Source: Streptomyces sp. NBC_01268 | GTDB taxonomy: Bacteria; Actinomycetota; Actinomycetes; Streptomycetales; Streptomycetaceae | Direction of reading: 5' to 3' | DNA: 64,000 bases | Assembly: GCF_036240795.1 (NCBI RefSeq) | Contig: NZ_CP108454.1 | Span: 6,880,001 to 6,944,000, forward strand | Shown here: positions 16,255 through 24,249 of the stretch, in pieces | Numbering within the stretch: the stretch's first letter is position 1 | How the letters are laid out: each line of letters starts with the position of its first letter | Notes under the pieces: generated by a model | The model's database searches: none | Seen by the model: the letters and a program-made list of their open reading frames with translations, nothing else | What the model was told of the DNA's origin: nothing | Made by a program: the position numbers and the translations under genes

Positions 16255-18348
16255 TCACCGTGCCGGGGCGCCCACCGGGGCCTGCTCCCGCTGCGGCAGC
16301 CCCTGCGCCAGATCCTCCGCGATCAGCTTCTTCGCGATGGCGTCCGTCGCGGCCCGCAGCTCCGGGCCGCTGGGGCGGCCGCGCTCCTGCTCCACCCGGT
16401 CGCTCAGCCAGTCGCCCCACGCCCGGGTGATGACGTCCGCCTCGCGCTTCCCGGCGGAGGTGTGGGAGAGCAGGTTGCCGTCCCGGGTGAGGAAGCCCTC
16501 GTCGACCATGCGGTCGAAGACCGGCAGCAGGACCTCCGGCGGCACGCGGCGGCCGGCCGAGACCAGGCCGAGGCTCGCGTGGCCGACCACCCGGGTGTAG
16601 AGCTCCACCTGCATGACCGCCCACGCGCCGGCGATGTCGAGCCGGGTGTCGGAGGTGTCGATGATCCGCCGGGCGGTGTCGAGGTCGGTCTTGCGGATGA
16701 TCCGCCCCACGGACAGCTCCAGGTACGTGGCCGAGTCGCCGGAACCGGTGGGGGAGGCGAAACCCTCGCCCATGTCGGGGGCCGAGGCACGGGCCGTGTC
16801 GCGCAGCGCCACCTGCTTGAGGAAGAGCGCCACGACGAATCCGACGGCTGCCACCGGCACCGTCCACAGGAAGACGGTGTGCAGGGTGTCCGCGTACGCC
16901 TGGACGATCGGCTCCGCCACCCGGTCCGGCAGTCCGTGCACGCCCGCCGGGCTCTGCGCGGCCGTGGCCACGGCCGCCGGGTCCAGCCCGAGGCTCGCCG
17001 CGATCGCCGAGGCCTCGGCGGTGCCCTCGGTCAGGTTGGGCCTGAGGGAGTTGGCGTAGATGGTGCCGAAGACGGCGGTGCCGAAGGAGCTGCCCAGGGT
17101 GCGGAAGAAGGTGACGCCCGAGGTGGCCGTGCCCAGGTCCGCGTAGTCGACGGTGTTCTGCACGGCGATGGTGAGCACCTGCATGCACAGGCCGATGCCG
17201 ACGCCGAGGACGAACATGTACAGCGACGCCAGCCAGGTGTCGGTGCCCGGCTCCATCAGGGACAGCAGGTACAGACCCAGGCCCATCACGAGGCAGCCCG
17301 CGATGGGGAAGGTCCGGTAGTGGCCGGTCTTGCTGACGACGTTGCCGCTGAAGATCGAGGCGATGAGCAGACCGATGACCATGGGGAGCGTGCGGATGCC
17401 GGAGATCGTCGCCGAGTCCCCGTCGACGTACTGCAGATAGGTCGGCAGGAAGGTCATCGCGCCGAGCATCGCGAAACCGACGACGAAGCTGAGCACCGAG
17501 CACACGGTGAAGACCGGATTGTGGAAGAGCCGCATGGGCAGCATGGGTTCGGCCGCGCGGGTCTCCACCCAGCAGAACAGCCCCAGGGCGAGCAGGCCGC
17601 CGGCGAACAGCCCGATGATGACGCCCGAGCTCCAGGCGTACTCGTTCCCGCCCCAACTGGTCGCCAGGATCAGCGCGCTGGATCCGGCGGCGACGAGCGC
17701 GATGCCCGCGTAGTCGATGACCGGGCGGCTCGCGGAGCGCACGGAGGGGATGGTGTGGGCGGCGGCGATGACGACCAGGATCGCGATCGGCACGTTGACG
17801 TAGAACGCCCAGCGCCAGGTGAGGTGGTCGGTGAACAGGCCGCCGAGGAGCGGCCCGATGACGGTCGACACGCCGAACACCGCGCCGATGGCGCCCTGGT
17901 ACTTGCCGCGCTCGCGCAGCGGGATCACGTCGGCGATCAACGCCATCGAGGTGACCATGAGCCCGCCGGCGCCGATGCCCTGCAGACCGCGCCAGACGAT
18001 CAGCAGCGTCATGTTGGTGGCGAGACCGCACAGGAACGAGCCGGTGATGAAGACGATCGCGGAGATCTGGAAGATCACCTTGCGGCCGAAGAGATCGCCG
18101 AACTTGCCGACCAGCACGGTCGCGACCGTCTCGGCCAGCAGGTACGCGGTGACCACCCAGGACATGTGGGCGGCACCGCCGAGATCCGAGACGATCGTCG
18201 GCAGCGCGGTGCCCACGATGGTCTGGTCCAGGGCGGCCAGGAGCACGCCGAGCATGATCGTGCCGAAGACGATGTTGCGGCGACGGCGGTCGAGCACGGG
18301 GGGCTCGGTGGTCCGGGGCGCGGGAGCGGCTTCGCTGGTGGTGGTCAC
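16255..18348 (-). CDS. DHA2-type MFS drug exporter with C-terminal winged-helix-like domain
   Basis: This is a 697-aa inner-membrane proton antiporter of the EmrB/QacA (DHA2, 14-helix) group. Motif A is [10 protein letters not shown] and motif C is [16 protein letters not shown]; helix 1 holds [14 protein letters not shown]. The membrane part ends near residue 525. A soluble tail of about 150 residues follows, with MarR-like features: [15 protein letters not shown], then [29 protein letters not shown], which resembles a recognition helix and wing. Plain DHA2 exporters lack this tail. GTG 18348 is chosen because the earlier in-frame ATG 18411 adds an unconserved leader. The exported compound is unknown. 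Confidence 0.9.
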   Translation of the reverse strand: MTTTSEAAPAPRTTEPPVLDRRRRNIVFGTIMLGVLLAALDQTIVGTALPTIVSDLGGAAHMSWVVTAYLLAETVATVLVGKFGDLFGRKVIFQISAIVFITGSFLCGLATNMTLLIVWRGLQGIGAGGLMVTSMALIADVIPLRERGKYQGAIGAVFGVSTVIGPLLGGLFTDHLTWRWAFYVNVPIAILVVIAAAHTIPSVRSASRPVIDYAGIALVAAGSSALILATSWGGNEYAWSSGVIIGLFAGGLLALGLFCWVETRAAEPMLPMRLFHNPVFTVCSVLSFVVGFAMLGAMTFLPTYLQYVDGDSATISGIRTLPMVIGLLIASIFSGNVVSKTGHYRTFPIAGCLVMGLGLYLLSLMEPGTDTWLASLYMFVLGVGIGLCMQVLTIAVQNTVDYADLGTATSGVTFFRTLGSSFGTAVFGTIYANSLRPNLTEGTAEASAIAASLGLDPAAVATAAQSPAGVHGLPDRVAEPIVQAYADTLHTVFLWTVPVAAVGFVVALFLKQVALRDTARASAPDMGEGFASPTGSGDSATYLELSVGRIIRKTDLDTARRIIDTSDTRLDIAGAWAVMQVELYTRVVGHASLGLVSAGRRVPPEVLLPVFDRMVDEGFLTRDGNLLSHTSAGKREADVITRAWGDWLSDRVEQERGRPSGPELRAATDAIAKKLIAEDLAQGLPQREQAPVGAPAR

Positions 18349-18472
18349 TCTCGCAGCCTCACACCGGCGGCGGTGTCCCGCATGGGGAGTACACCCGAAC
18401 CGGTGCGGCACCCGGGCCGTGCCCCGAACGGCCGAGCGGCGCGGAGGTGTCCGGGAGGGGCCGCGCCCCGGT

Positions 18473-18500
18473 GGTCAGTGCCCGGCGGTCAGTGCCCCGG
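18473..18500. repeat. Short duplication at the end of the 85-aa gene
   Basis: GGTCAGTGCCCGG (18473-18485) is followed by GGTCAGTGCCCCGG (18487-18500), so the stop-codon context of the neighbouring gene is copied once downstream. Confidence 0.7.
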
Positions 18501-18746
18501 CCGCACCGGCAGCTGCGGGTGGTGCTTGGCCAGCACCTTGTTGGCCCGGGCGAGCGCGGCCAGCGCGTGCTCGCGGTCGGCGCGGTCCTCCGCGCACAGC
18601 GGCCCCCGGAAGCGGTACACCTCGCGCGCCGCGCAGTCGGCGTCGACCTCGGCCTGCAGGACGTGCAGCGGCAGGCAGGACCCGATCAGCGCGGCGACGC
18701 TGTCGGGGATCGGGACGGGTACGAGCGGCGAGGGCGAGGCGATCAC
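18489..18746 (-). CDS. Small hypothetical protein
   Basis: An 85-aa ORF begins at GTG 18746, preceded by AAGGA. There is no signal peptide. The C-terminal half is charged and helical (CAEDRADREHALAALARANK), and three Cys lie in the first fifty residues. Coding-like third-position bias and a ribosome site support it. I do not recognise a family. It lies alone between the MFS and ligase genes, and the 257 nt between it and the ligase hold nothing I can identify. Confidence 0.55.
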   Translation of the reverse strand: MIASPSPLVPVPIPDSVAALIGSCLPLHVLQAEVDADCAAREVYRFRGPLCAEDRADREHALAALARANKVLAKHHPQLPVRPGH

Positions 18747-19003
18747 GGGCAGTCCTTGTGGGTCTGTCGGGCGAGAGAGGTTCTCCCCTCCATACGTACC
18801 GGATCGCGGTGGCGGTTCGACGACGGGTCCGTCACCGCGCGGCAACACGCCCGCGCCGGATTCGGCGCGCCGCACGGACCGGACGGCCGCGCGCTCCCGC
18901 GTTCCCGCAGGTGCGCGCGGGTCCGCCCCTCGGACCGCCCGCCGGTCCACCGAACGCCGATCCGGTGGAGGGGAGTTGCCGCACCTCCGGAGTGTGGGGC
19001 ATC

Positions 19004-20062
19004 TCACCCCAGGATCGCGTTCAGGTCGTACGAGACCGGCTCCTCCAACTGCCCGTACCCGCAGGACTCCGGGGCGCGGTCCGGGCGCCAGCGCTTGAAC
19101 TGCGCGGTGTGCCGGAAGCGGTCGCCCTCCATGTGGTCGTACCCCACTTCGCAGACCCGCTCCGGGCGCAGCGCCACCCAGGACAGGTCCTTCTTCCCGG
19201 ACCAGCGGCTCGGCGCACCCGGCAGCCGCGCCCCCTCGTGCGCCGACTCGTCCGTCCACGCCGCCCAGGGATGCCCGTCGGGCGGGTCCATGCGCAGCGG
19301 CTCCAGCTCCTCGACCAGCTCCGCGCGCCGCTTCGCGGTGAACGCCGCGCAGACGCCGACGTGCTGGAGGCTGCCCCCGGTGTCGTACAGGCCGAGCAGC
19401 AGCGAGCCGACCACCGGGCCGTTCTTGTGGAGGCGGTACCCGGCCACGACCACGTCGGCCGTGCGCTCGTGCTTGATCTTGTACATCAGCCGGGCGTCGG
19501 GCCGGTACGGCAGATCGAGGGGTTTGGCGATCACGCCGTCCAGGCCGGCGCCCTCGTACTGCTCGAACCAGCGTGCGGCGAGCTCCGGGTCCCGGGTGGC
19601 GGGCGCGAGATGGACCGGGGCGTCGATGCCGGCGAGGGCGCGTTCGAGGGCGGCCCGGCGCTCGGCGAGCGGGGTGTCGAGGAAGGAGTCGTCGCCGAGG
19701 GCGAGCAGGTCGAAGGCGATGAACCGCGCCGGGGTCGTCTCCGCGAGCATCCGCACCCGCGACGCGGCCGGGTGGATCCGTTCGCTGAGCCGGTCGAAGT
19801 CGAGCCGTCCGTCGTGCTCGACGACGATCTCGCCGTCCACCACGCAGCGCTGGGGGAGCCGGGCGAGCAGGGCCTCGACGAGCTCGGGGAAGTAGCGGGT
19901 CAGCGGCTTGCCCGTACGGCTGCCGAGGAACAGCTCCGCCCCGTCCCGGTGCACCAGGGCGCGGAAGCCGTCCCACTTGGCCTCGTACTGCATCCCCGGC
20001 GGGATCTTCTTCACGGCCTTCGCCAGCATCGGCTTCAGGGGCGGCATCACCGGCAGGTCCAT
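19004..20062 (-). CDS. ligC: ATP-dependent DNA ligase, LigC type
   Basis: This is a 352-aa cytoplasmic ligase. The nucleotidyl-transfer lysine is K29 in YEAKWDGFRAL. The following motifs are visible in order: SRTGKPL, VVDGEIVV (motif III), EGAGLDGVIAKPL (motif IV), and YKIKHERTADVVV (motif V). An OB-fold domain then reaches the C-terminus. Size and missing extra domains fit LigC, not LigD. In mycobacteria ligC sits beside a LigD-type polymerase gene, exactly as here, and the pair has been linked to gap-filling excision repair. ATG 20062 looks leaderless (TAGAAT box 6 nt upstream). No Ku gene is in the window. Confidence 0.93.
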   Translation of the reverse strand: MDLPVMPPLKPMLAKAVKKIPPGMQYEAKWDGFRALVHRDGAELFLGSRTGKPLTRYFPELVEALLARLPQRCVVDGEIVVEHDGRLDFDRLSERIHPAASRVRMLAETTPARFIAFDLLALGDDSFLDTPLAERRAALERALAGIDAPVHLAPATRDPELAARWFEQYEGAGLDGVIAKPLDLPYRPDARLMYKIKHERTADVVVAGYRLHKNGPVVGSLLLGLYDTGGSLQHVGVCAAFTAKRRAELVEELEPLRMDPPDGHPWAAWTDESAHEGARLPGAPSRWSGKKDLSWVALRPERVCEVGYDHMEGDRFRHTAQFKRWRPDRAPESCGYGQLEEPVSYDLNAILG

Positions 20063-20068
20063 GCCGCG

Positions 20069-20074
20069 ATTCTA
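20069..20074 (-). promoter_or_regulatory. -10 box TAGAAT, leaderless start of ligC
   Basis: On the minus strand TAGAAT, 6 nt, then ATG at 20062. Confidence 0.5.
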
Positions 20075-20135
20075 GGGACGATCCAGGGCGATCGGTGTCA
20101 TTGAATACCGATATGCGGCTTGTGGGCGTCCCGCC

Positions 20136-20141
20136 TAGGCT
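20136..20141 (+). promoter_or_regulatory. -10 box TAGGCT, leaderless start of the polymerase gene
   Basis: TAGGCT, 7 nt, then ATG at 20149. It lies 61 nt from the ligC box on the other strand, so both genes share a compact divergent promoter. Confidence 0.5.
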
Positions 20142-20148
20142 GGCCGCC

Positions 20149-21171
20149 ATGGCAGGCAAGGCGGACGCGGTGGAGCTCGAGGTCGGCGACCGGACGGTGC
20201 GGGTGTCCCATCCGGACAAGGTGTACTTCCCCGAGCCCGGTTACACCAAGCTGGACATGGTCCGCTACTACCTCGCGGTCGGCGACGGCATCACGCGCGC
20301 GCTGCGGGACCGGCCCACCACGCTGGAGCGCTACCCGGACGGCGTGGCGGGGGAGTCCTTCTTCCAGAAGCGGGCGCCGAAGTACCTCCCGGAGTGGATC
20401 CCGACGGCCCACATCACCTTCCCCAGCGGGCGCTCGGCCGACGAGATGTGCCCGACCGAGCCGGCCGCCGTGCTGTGGGCGGCCAACCTGGGGGCCGTCA
20501 CCTTCCATCCGTGGCCGGTCCGCAGGGAGGACACCGACCACCCCGACGAACTGCGCATCGACCTCGACCCCCAGCCCGGCACCGACTACGCCGACGCCGT
20601 CCGCGCGGCCCACGAGCTGCGGGCCGTCCTCGACGAGCACGGGTTGCGCGGCTGGCCGAAGACCTCCGGCGGGCGCGGGCTGCACGTCTTCGTGCCGATC
20701 CTGCCGAACTGGACGTTCACGCAGGTCAGGCGCGCCGCGATCGCCTGCGGCCGGGAGCTGGAGCGGCGGATGCCGGAGCAGGTCACGATCAAGTGGTGGA
20801 AGGAGGAGCGCGGGGAGCGCATCTTCGTGGACTACAACCAGACCGCCCGCGACCGCACCATCGCCTCCGCGTACTCCGTCCGTCCCCGCCCGCACGCCCC
20901 GGTCTCGGCGCCGCTCCGCTGGGACGAGATCGACGACGCCGTGCCGCGCGACTTCGACATCCGCACCATGCCGGAGCGGTACGCCGCACTCGGCGACGTG
21001 CACGCGGACATGGACGACGAGCGCTTCAGCCTGGAGCCGCTCCTGGAGCTGGCCCGCCGGGACGAGGCGGAGCACGGTCTGGGCGACCTGCCCTATCCAC
21101 CGGAGTACCCGAAGATGCCGGGCGAGCCGAAGCGGGTCCAGCCGAGCCGGGCGAAGAAGGAGCCCGAGTGA
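20149..21171 (+). CDS. LigD-type polymerase/primase (PolDom, Prim-PolC-like)
   Basis: This is a 340-aa stand-alone archaeo-eukaryotic primase-type polymerase. The metal-binding acidic pair is in LRIDLDPQPGTDY. The nucleotide-binding strand reads KTSGGRGLHVFVP, and WWKEERGERIFVDYNQTARD and YSVRPRP match the PolDom family. Such enzymes fill short gaps with ribonucleotides or dNTPs. The divergent ligC beside it is the expected partner. ATG 20149 (MAGKADAV) is chosen because a -10 box lies 7 nt upstream; an earlier in-frame ATG at 20095 would overlap that promoter. Confidence 0.92.
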   Translation: MAGKADAVELEVGDRTVRVSHPDKVYFPEPGYTKLDMVRYYLAVGDGITRALRDRPTTLERYPDGVAGESFFQKRAPKYLPEWIPTAHITFPSGRSADEMCPTEPAAVLWAANLGAVTFHPWPVRREDTDHPDELRIDLDPQPGTDYADAVRAAHELRAVLDEHGLRGWPKTSGGRGLHVFVPILPNWTFTQVRRAAIACGRELERRMPEQVTIKWWKEERGERIFVDYNQTARDRTIASAYSVRPRPHAPVSAPLRWDEIDDAVPRDFDIRTMPERYAALGDVHADMDDERFSLEPLLELARRDEAEHGLGDLPYPPEYPKMPGEPKRVQPSRAKKEPE

Positions 21172-21208
21172 GGGACTGAGGGACTGAGGGACCGAGGGGC
21201 CGAGGGGG
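21169..21208. repeat. Five tandem 8-nt units, TGAGGGAC type
   Basis: TGAGGGAC occurs three times (21169, 21177, 21185), then CGAGGGGC (21193) and CGAGGGGG (21201). It begins at the stop codon of the polymerase gene, so each copy of the unit brings another TGA. Confidence 0.9.
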
Positions 21209-21247
21209 CGGCGGGAGTGGTCCCTTGCCGCGCCACTGAAACAATAC

Positions 21248-21296
21248 GAACGATCGTGCTAGCATTTTCCGTGTCGAGGGCGCACGAGAACGATCG
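21248..21296. promoter_or_regulatory. Candidate TetR sites upstream of the hydrolase gene
   Basis: GAACGATCG occurs at 21248-21256 and again at 21288-21296. The first copy belongs to ACGATCGTGC, the same core and right arm as the perfect palindrome upstream of the nearby tetR gene. The 40-bp spacing equals about four helical turns. Confidence 0.6.
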
Positions 21297-21308
21297 AGGA
21301 GATCCGGC

Positions 21309-22205
21309 ATGCATCCCAAGGCCCTGCTGGTCCGCACCGCACTGAACGCCTCCGCGCACGTCGCCCCGGGACCGACCGGGCGGGCCGTCTTCCATCTCTT
21401 CGTCCGCCCCCTCGGGCGGGCCCGCGTCAGACCGGCCGAGGAGCGCCTGATGGGCGCCGCCCGCGTCGACCGGATACGGGTCGGGCGCAAGGAGGCCGTC
21501 ACGTACGCCTGGGGTGACGGTGAGCGGCCCGTCCTGCTCGTCCATGGCTGGTCCTCGCGCGCCTCGCGGCTGGCCGCCTTCGCCGAGGCGCTGCTCGCCC
21601 GCGGGTACAGCCCGATCGCCTTCGACGCTCCCGGGAACGGGGACGCGACCGGTCGGGCGAGCAACATCCTCGAATACCGCGAGATCATCCGCGAACTGCA
21701 CGCCCGGCACGGGGACTTCGACGCGGTCGTCGCGCACTCGTTCGGTGTCGTCGCCTCGCTCTTCGCGCTCCGCGACGGCGTCCGGACGCGGCGGTTCGTC
21801 GGCATCGCGGGGGTCGGCTCCTTCGGCCTGCTCACCGCCGCCTTCCGGGCCGTGAGCGGCTTCGGGGAGCGTGCGCTCGCCGCGATGCGCCGGCACGTCG
21901 AGCGGCAGCTGGCCCCCGAAGAGCCGGGCGTCTGGGGCCACTTCGACGCCTCGTGGCGGCCCGAGGACCTCGGCGCGCCGCTCCTGCTGATCCATGACGA
22001 GACGGACGACCTGGTGCCGCTCGCCCACGCCCACGTCATCCGGAAGGCGCACGGCGCCCGCGCCCGGCTCGTGGTCACCCAAGGCCTCGGTCATCGGCGG
22101 ATCCTGACGGATCCCCAGGTGGTCGCCGAGGCGGTGGAGTTCGTCGTCGACGGGCCCGGTCCCGCGGACGCGCCCGCCGTGCCGGCGGAGGCCGGCTCCC
22201 GCTGA
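21309..22205 (+). CDS. Alpha/beta hydrolase
   Basis: This is a 298-aa hydrolase with a complete triad. The nucleophile elbow is VAHSFGVVA, the acid is in HDETDDLVP and the His is in GLGHRRIL. The oxyanion strand VLLVHGWSSRA precedes. The N-terminal 50 residues are basic and may be a membrane-associating segment (LLVRTALNASAHVAPG), but no clear cleavage site is seen. A GAGGAG ribosome site supports ATG 21309. The convergent TetR gene and shared upstream motif indicate that the TetR protein represses it. The substrate is unknown. Confidence 0.89.
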   Translation: MHPKALLVRTALNASAHVAPGPTGRAVFHLFVRPLGRARVRPAEERLMGAARVDRIRVGRKEAVTYAWGDGERPVLLVHGWSSRASRLAAFAEALLARGYSPIAFDAPGNGDATGRASNILEYREIIRELHARHGDFDAVVAHSFGVVASLFALRDGVRTRRFVGIAGVGSFGLLTAAFRAVSGFGERALAAMRRHVERQLAPEEPGVWGHFDASWRPEDLGAPLLLIHDETDDLVPLAHAHVIRKAHGARARLVVTQGLGHRRILTDPQVVAEAVEFVVDGPGPADAPAVPAEAGSR

Positions 22206-22209
22206 CCTT

Positions 22210-22231
22210 CCGCCGGGTCAGACCCCGGCGG
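22210..22231. terminator. Hairpin between convergent hydrolase and tetR genes
   Basis: CCGCCGGG (22210-22217) pairs with CCCGGCGG (22224-22231) around 6 nt, 5 nt after the hydrolase stop and covering the tetR stop. Confidence 0.5.
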
Positions 22232-22874
22232 TGTCGATCTCGTCCCGTGCCCCGTCCGTCGCCTCGGCCCGCAGGCGGCGGACGATGCCGCGTTCGGCCC
22301 GCTCGTACGCGGAGGCTTCGGCGAGCAGGACGGACTGGGCGTTGGCCGACTCCATCAGGGCGATGATCTCGAAGGCGAGCTGCGGGGCGTCGACGTCCGC
22401 GACGAGACCGCCGGCCTGCCGGGCCTCCTCGACCGTCCCCTCCACGTAGCCGATCCAGTCCTGCCGGGCCCGCGCGATCGCGTCGTGCACCGGGCCCGTG
22501 CGGGCGTCGAACTCGGCGGAGACCGCGTAGAAGAAGCAGCCGCCGGTGAAGACCCGCTCCGCGGAGTAGGCGAGCCAGTTGCGGCACAGGGCCCAGACCT
22601 TGCCGGGGCCGGGCGGGAGTTCGGCCAGCGGGGTCACGACCCGGCGGGCGAAGACGGCGGCCGCCGCCCGCACCGTCGCGAGCTGGAGCTCCTCCTTGGA
22701 GCCGAACAGGGCGAAGACACCGCTCTTGCTCAGCTTCAGCTCGGTGGCGATCCGCCCGAGCGACAGACCCTCCAGACCCTCGACCGAGGCGATGTCCATC
22801 GTGCGGCCCAGCACGAGCCGCCGGGTCTGGTTGCCGCGCTCGACGCGCCCGTCGGTACTGGTGCTGCCGCTCAT
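22218..22874 (-). CDS. TetR/AcrR family repressor
   Basis: This 218-aa regulator has the N-terminal helix-turn-helix: GLEGLSLGRIATELKLSKSGVFALFGSKEEL (read as helix 2 through helix 3). An all-helical ligand domain follows, with the TGGCFFYAVSAEFD region seen in the TetR_C subgroup. A perfect 14-bp palindrome lies 18 nt upstream of its start, and a related half-palindrome precedes the convergent hydrolase. Autoregulation plus control of the hydrolase is the likely circuit. ATG 22874 is chosen over 22910, which would put the operator inside the coding sequence. Confidence 0.92.
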   Translation of the reverse strand: MSGSTSTDGRVERGNQTRRLVLGRTMDIASVEGLEGLSLGRIATELKLSKSGVFALFGSKEELQLATVRAAAAVFARRVVTPLAELPPGPGKVWALCRNWLAYSAERVFTGGCFFYAVSAEFDARTGPVHDAIARARQDWIGYVEGTVEEARQAGGLVADVDAPQLAFEIIALMESANAQSVLLAEASAYERAERGIVRRLRAEATDGARDEIDTAGV

Positions 22875-22891
22875 GCCCCCATCGTACTGAA

Positions 22892-22905
22892 CGCACGATC
22901 GTGCG
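22892..22905. promoter_or_regulatory. Perfect palindrome CGCACGATCGTGCG, tetR operator
   Basis: A 14-bp exact palindrome lies 18 nt upstream of the tetR start. Its core ACGATCGTGC recurs upstream of the hydrolase gene at 21250-21259. Confidence 0.7.
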
Positions 22906-22937
22906 GACACTGTGTGTGGGCCGCCCCCGCGCGGGTG

Positions 22938-23675
22938 CTACGCCTCCGCCGCGCGCCGCTCGCCCGGCGCCAGCAGCAGCACCTCCAGGGCCCGGGCGCA
23001 GGCCCGGGCCCGGGCCAGGAACCAGTCGAGCCGCTCGTCGGTGATCAGCGACGGCGCCGCCCGCAGCGAGAGCGCGAAGCGCGCGTGACCGGCCCGTTCC
23101 AGGACCGGCACCGCGAGGGTCCGCACCCCGAGCGCCGACTCGCCGTCGTCCAGGGCGTACCCCTGCTCCCGCACCCGGGCCAACTCGCCCGCGGGACCGC
23201 CGGATTCGCCGGGACTCCCCGGGCGCGGCCAGGCGAGCAGCACCTTGCCGAGCGCCGTCGAGTGGAGCGGCCGCCGCAGTCCCACCTTCGGCGTGACCGA
23301 ACCGCCCGCCACGATCACCGCGTACGCGCCGCCGCGCAGGGCCAGGTCGGCGGTGGCGCCGGTCCGGGCGGCCAGGTCGCCCAGCTCGGGGGCGGCCAGG
23401 TGCAGCCCGCGCTGGTGGTACGAGAGCCGGCCCAGTTCGGTGACGGCCGGACCGAGCCGGTAGCGGGCCGTGCGGGCGTCCTGCTCCAGGAAACCGGCCC
23501 CCAGCAGCGTCCTCGCCAGCCGGTGCGCGGTCGACGTCGACAGGGCGAGCCGGCGCGCCAGGTCCGAGGCGCTGAGATCGGGCCCGTTGTCGTGGAAGCA
23601 GTGCAGGACGTCCAGGGCCCGGCGCACCGCCTGGGCCCCGGCCGGTGCGCGGACCGGTCCGGCCTCGGTGGTCAT
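22938..23675 (-). CDS. IclR family transcriptional regulator
   Basis: This 245-aa regulator has the IclR winged helix (AVRRALDVLHCF, then SASDLARRLALSTSTAHRLARTLLGAGFLE) and the effector domain with HSTALGKVLLAW. That segment contains the family's conserved SAxGKAxLA-type phrase. The Asp-rich GYALDDGE follows, as in typical IclR proteins. ATG 23675 is preceded by GAGGGGAG. A whiB-like gene is divergent, separated by 279 nt with several palindromes. The target genes are not obvious; IclR proteins often control the divergent neighbour. Confidence 0.9.
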   Translation of the reverse strand: MTTEAGPVRAPAGAQAVRRALDVLHCFHDNGPDLSASDLARRLALSTSTAHRLARTLLGAGFLEQDARTARYRLGPAVTELGRLSYHQRGLHLAAPELGDLAARTGATADLALRGGAYAVIVAGGSVTPKVGLRRPLHSTALGKVLLAWPRPGSPGESGGPAGELARVREQGYALDDGESALGVRTLAVPVLERAGHARFALSLRAAPSLITDERLDWFLARARACARALEVLLLAPGERRAAEA

Positions 23676-23777
23676 GTGGTTCGCTCCCCCTCGCCGCATG
23701 CTCTCAACGGCCTCCCACGCTCCCATATGGCGGGAGCCGAAGCAGCATCGCGACGAGGTCGGAAACATGCCGTTCAC

Positions 23778-23789
23778 GTGGGATCCCAC
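23778..23789. promoter_or_regulatory. Palindrome GTGGGATCCCAC between iclR-like and whiB-like genes
   Basis: A perfect 12-bp palindrome is followed 2 nt later by GGTGGGA, a partial copy. A second hairpin-forming element, CTCCC/GGGAG, lies about 40 nt to the left. Either could be an IclR operator. Confidence 0.35.
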
Positions 23790-23954
23790 AGGGTGGGAGA
23801 CGCGCCGAAGTTGGCTTGAACCCGGCGGAAGGGCGTGGCGGAGACAGACGCACCGGAGCATCCCGGGGGCCCGGAAACGGTCCCGCCGCTCCCCGGCGCG
23901 CCGCGTTGATCGGACGTTGATGGCCCGTTTAGGCGGCCGCGCGAGTCTCTTCCC

Positions 23955-24221
23955 ATGCAGACCGACACCATGCACTTCGCCCCCCAGACCCTCGGGGCCC
24001 CGGACCTCTCCTGGCAGGAGGACGCGCTGTGCGCCCAGGCGGGACCGGAGTTCTTCTTCCCGGCGCCCGGCTCCTCGACCCGCGAGGCGAAGCAGCTGTG
24101 CGGGGCGTGCCCGGGCCGCGCGGCGTGCCTGGAGTACGCGCTGACGCACGACGAGCGCTTCGGCGTGTGGGGCGGGCTCTCGGAGAAGGAGCGGATCAAC
24201 CTGAAGCGGCGCCGGGGCTGA
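23955..24221 (+). CDS. WhiB-family iron-sulfur transcription factor
   Basis: This 88-aa protein has the four cluster cysteines at 26, 49, 52 and 58 (EDALCAQ, then LCGACPGRAAC), the G-V-W-G-G turn at 70-74 and a basic DNA-contacting tail ending KRRRG. WhiB-like proteins bind a [4Fe-4S] cluster and work through the principal sigma factor. The long acidic stretch before the first Cys resembles WblE-type members, but I cannot assign the subtype. It stands alone with a 279-nt upstream region shared with the IclR gene. Confidence 0.94.
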   Translation: MQTDTMHFAPQTLGAPDLSWQEDALCAQAGPEFFFPAPGSSTREAKQLCGACPGRAACLEYALTHDERFGVWGGLSEKERINLKRRRG

Positions 24222-24234
24222 CCGCCTCCGGCGC
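24209..24234. terminator. Hairpin between convergent whiB-like and desaturase genes
   Basis: GCGCCGG (24209-24215) pairs with CCGGCGC (24228-24234) across a 12-nt loop that contains the whiB stop codon. It is a short stem, so efficiency is doubtful. Confidence 0.4.
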
Positions 24235-24249
24235 CTCCCGGGTGAGGGC

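Noticed and set aside
13246..19098. Long plus-strand open frames opposite the flavoenzyme and MFS genes
   Set aside because: They are antisense to genes with clear motifs and have repetitive Arg/Gly/Val/His composition typical of GC-rich shadows.
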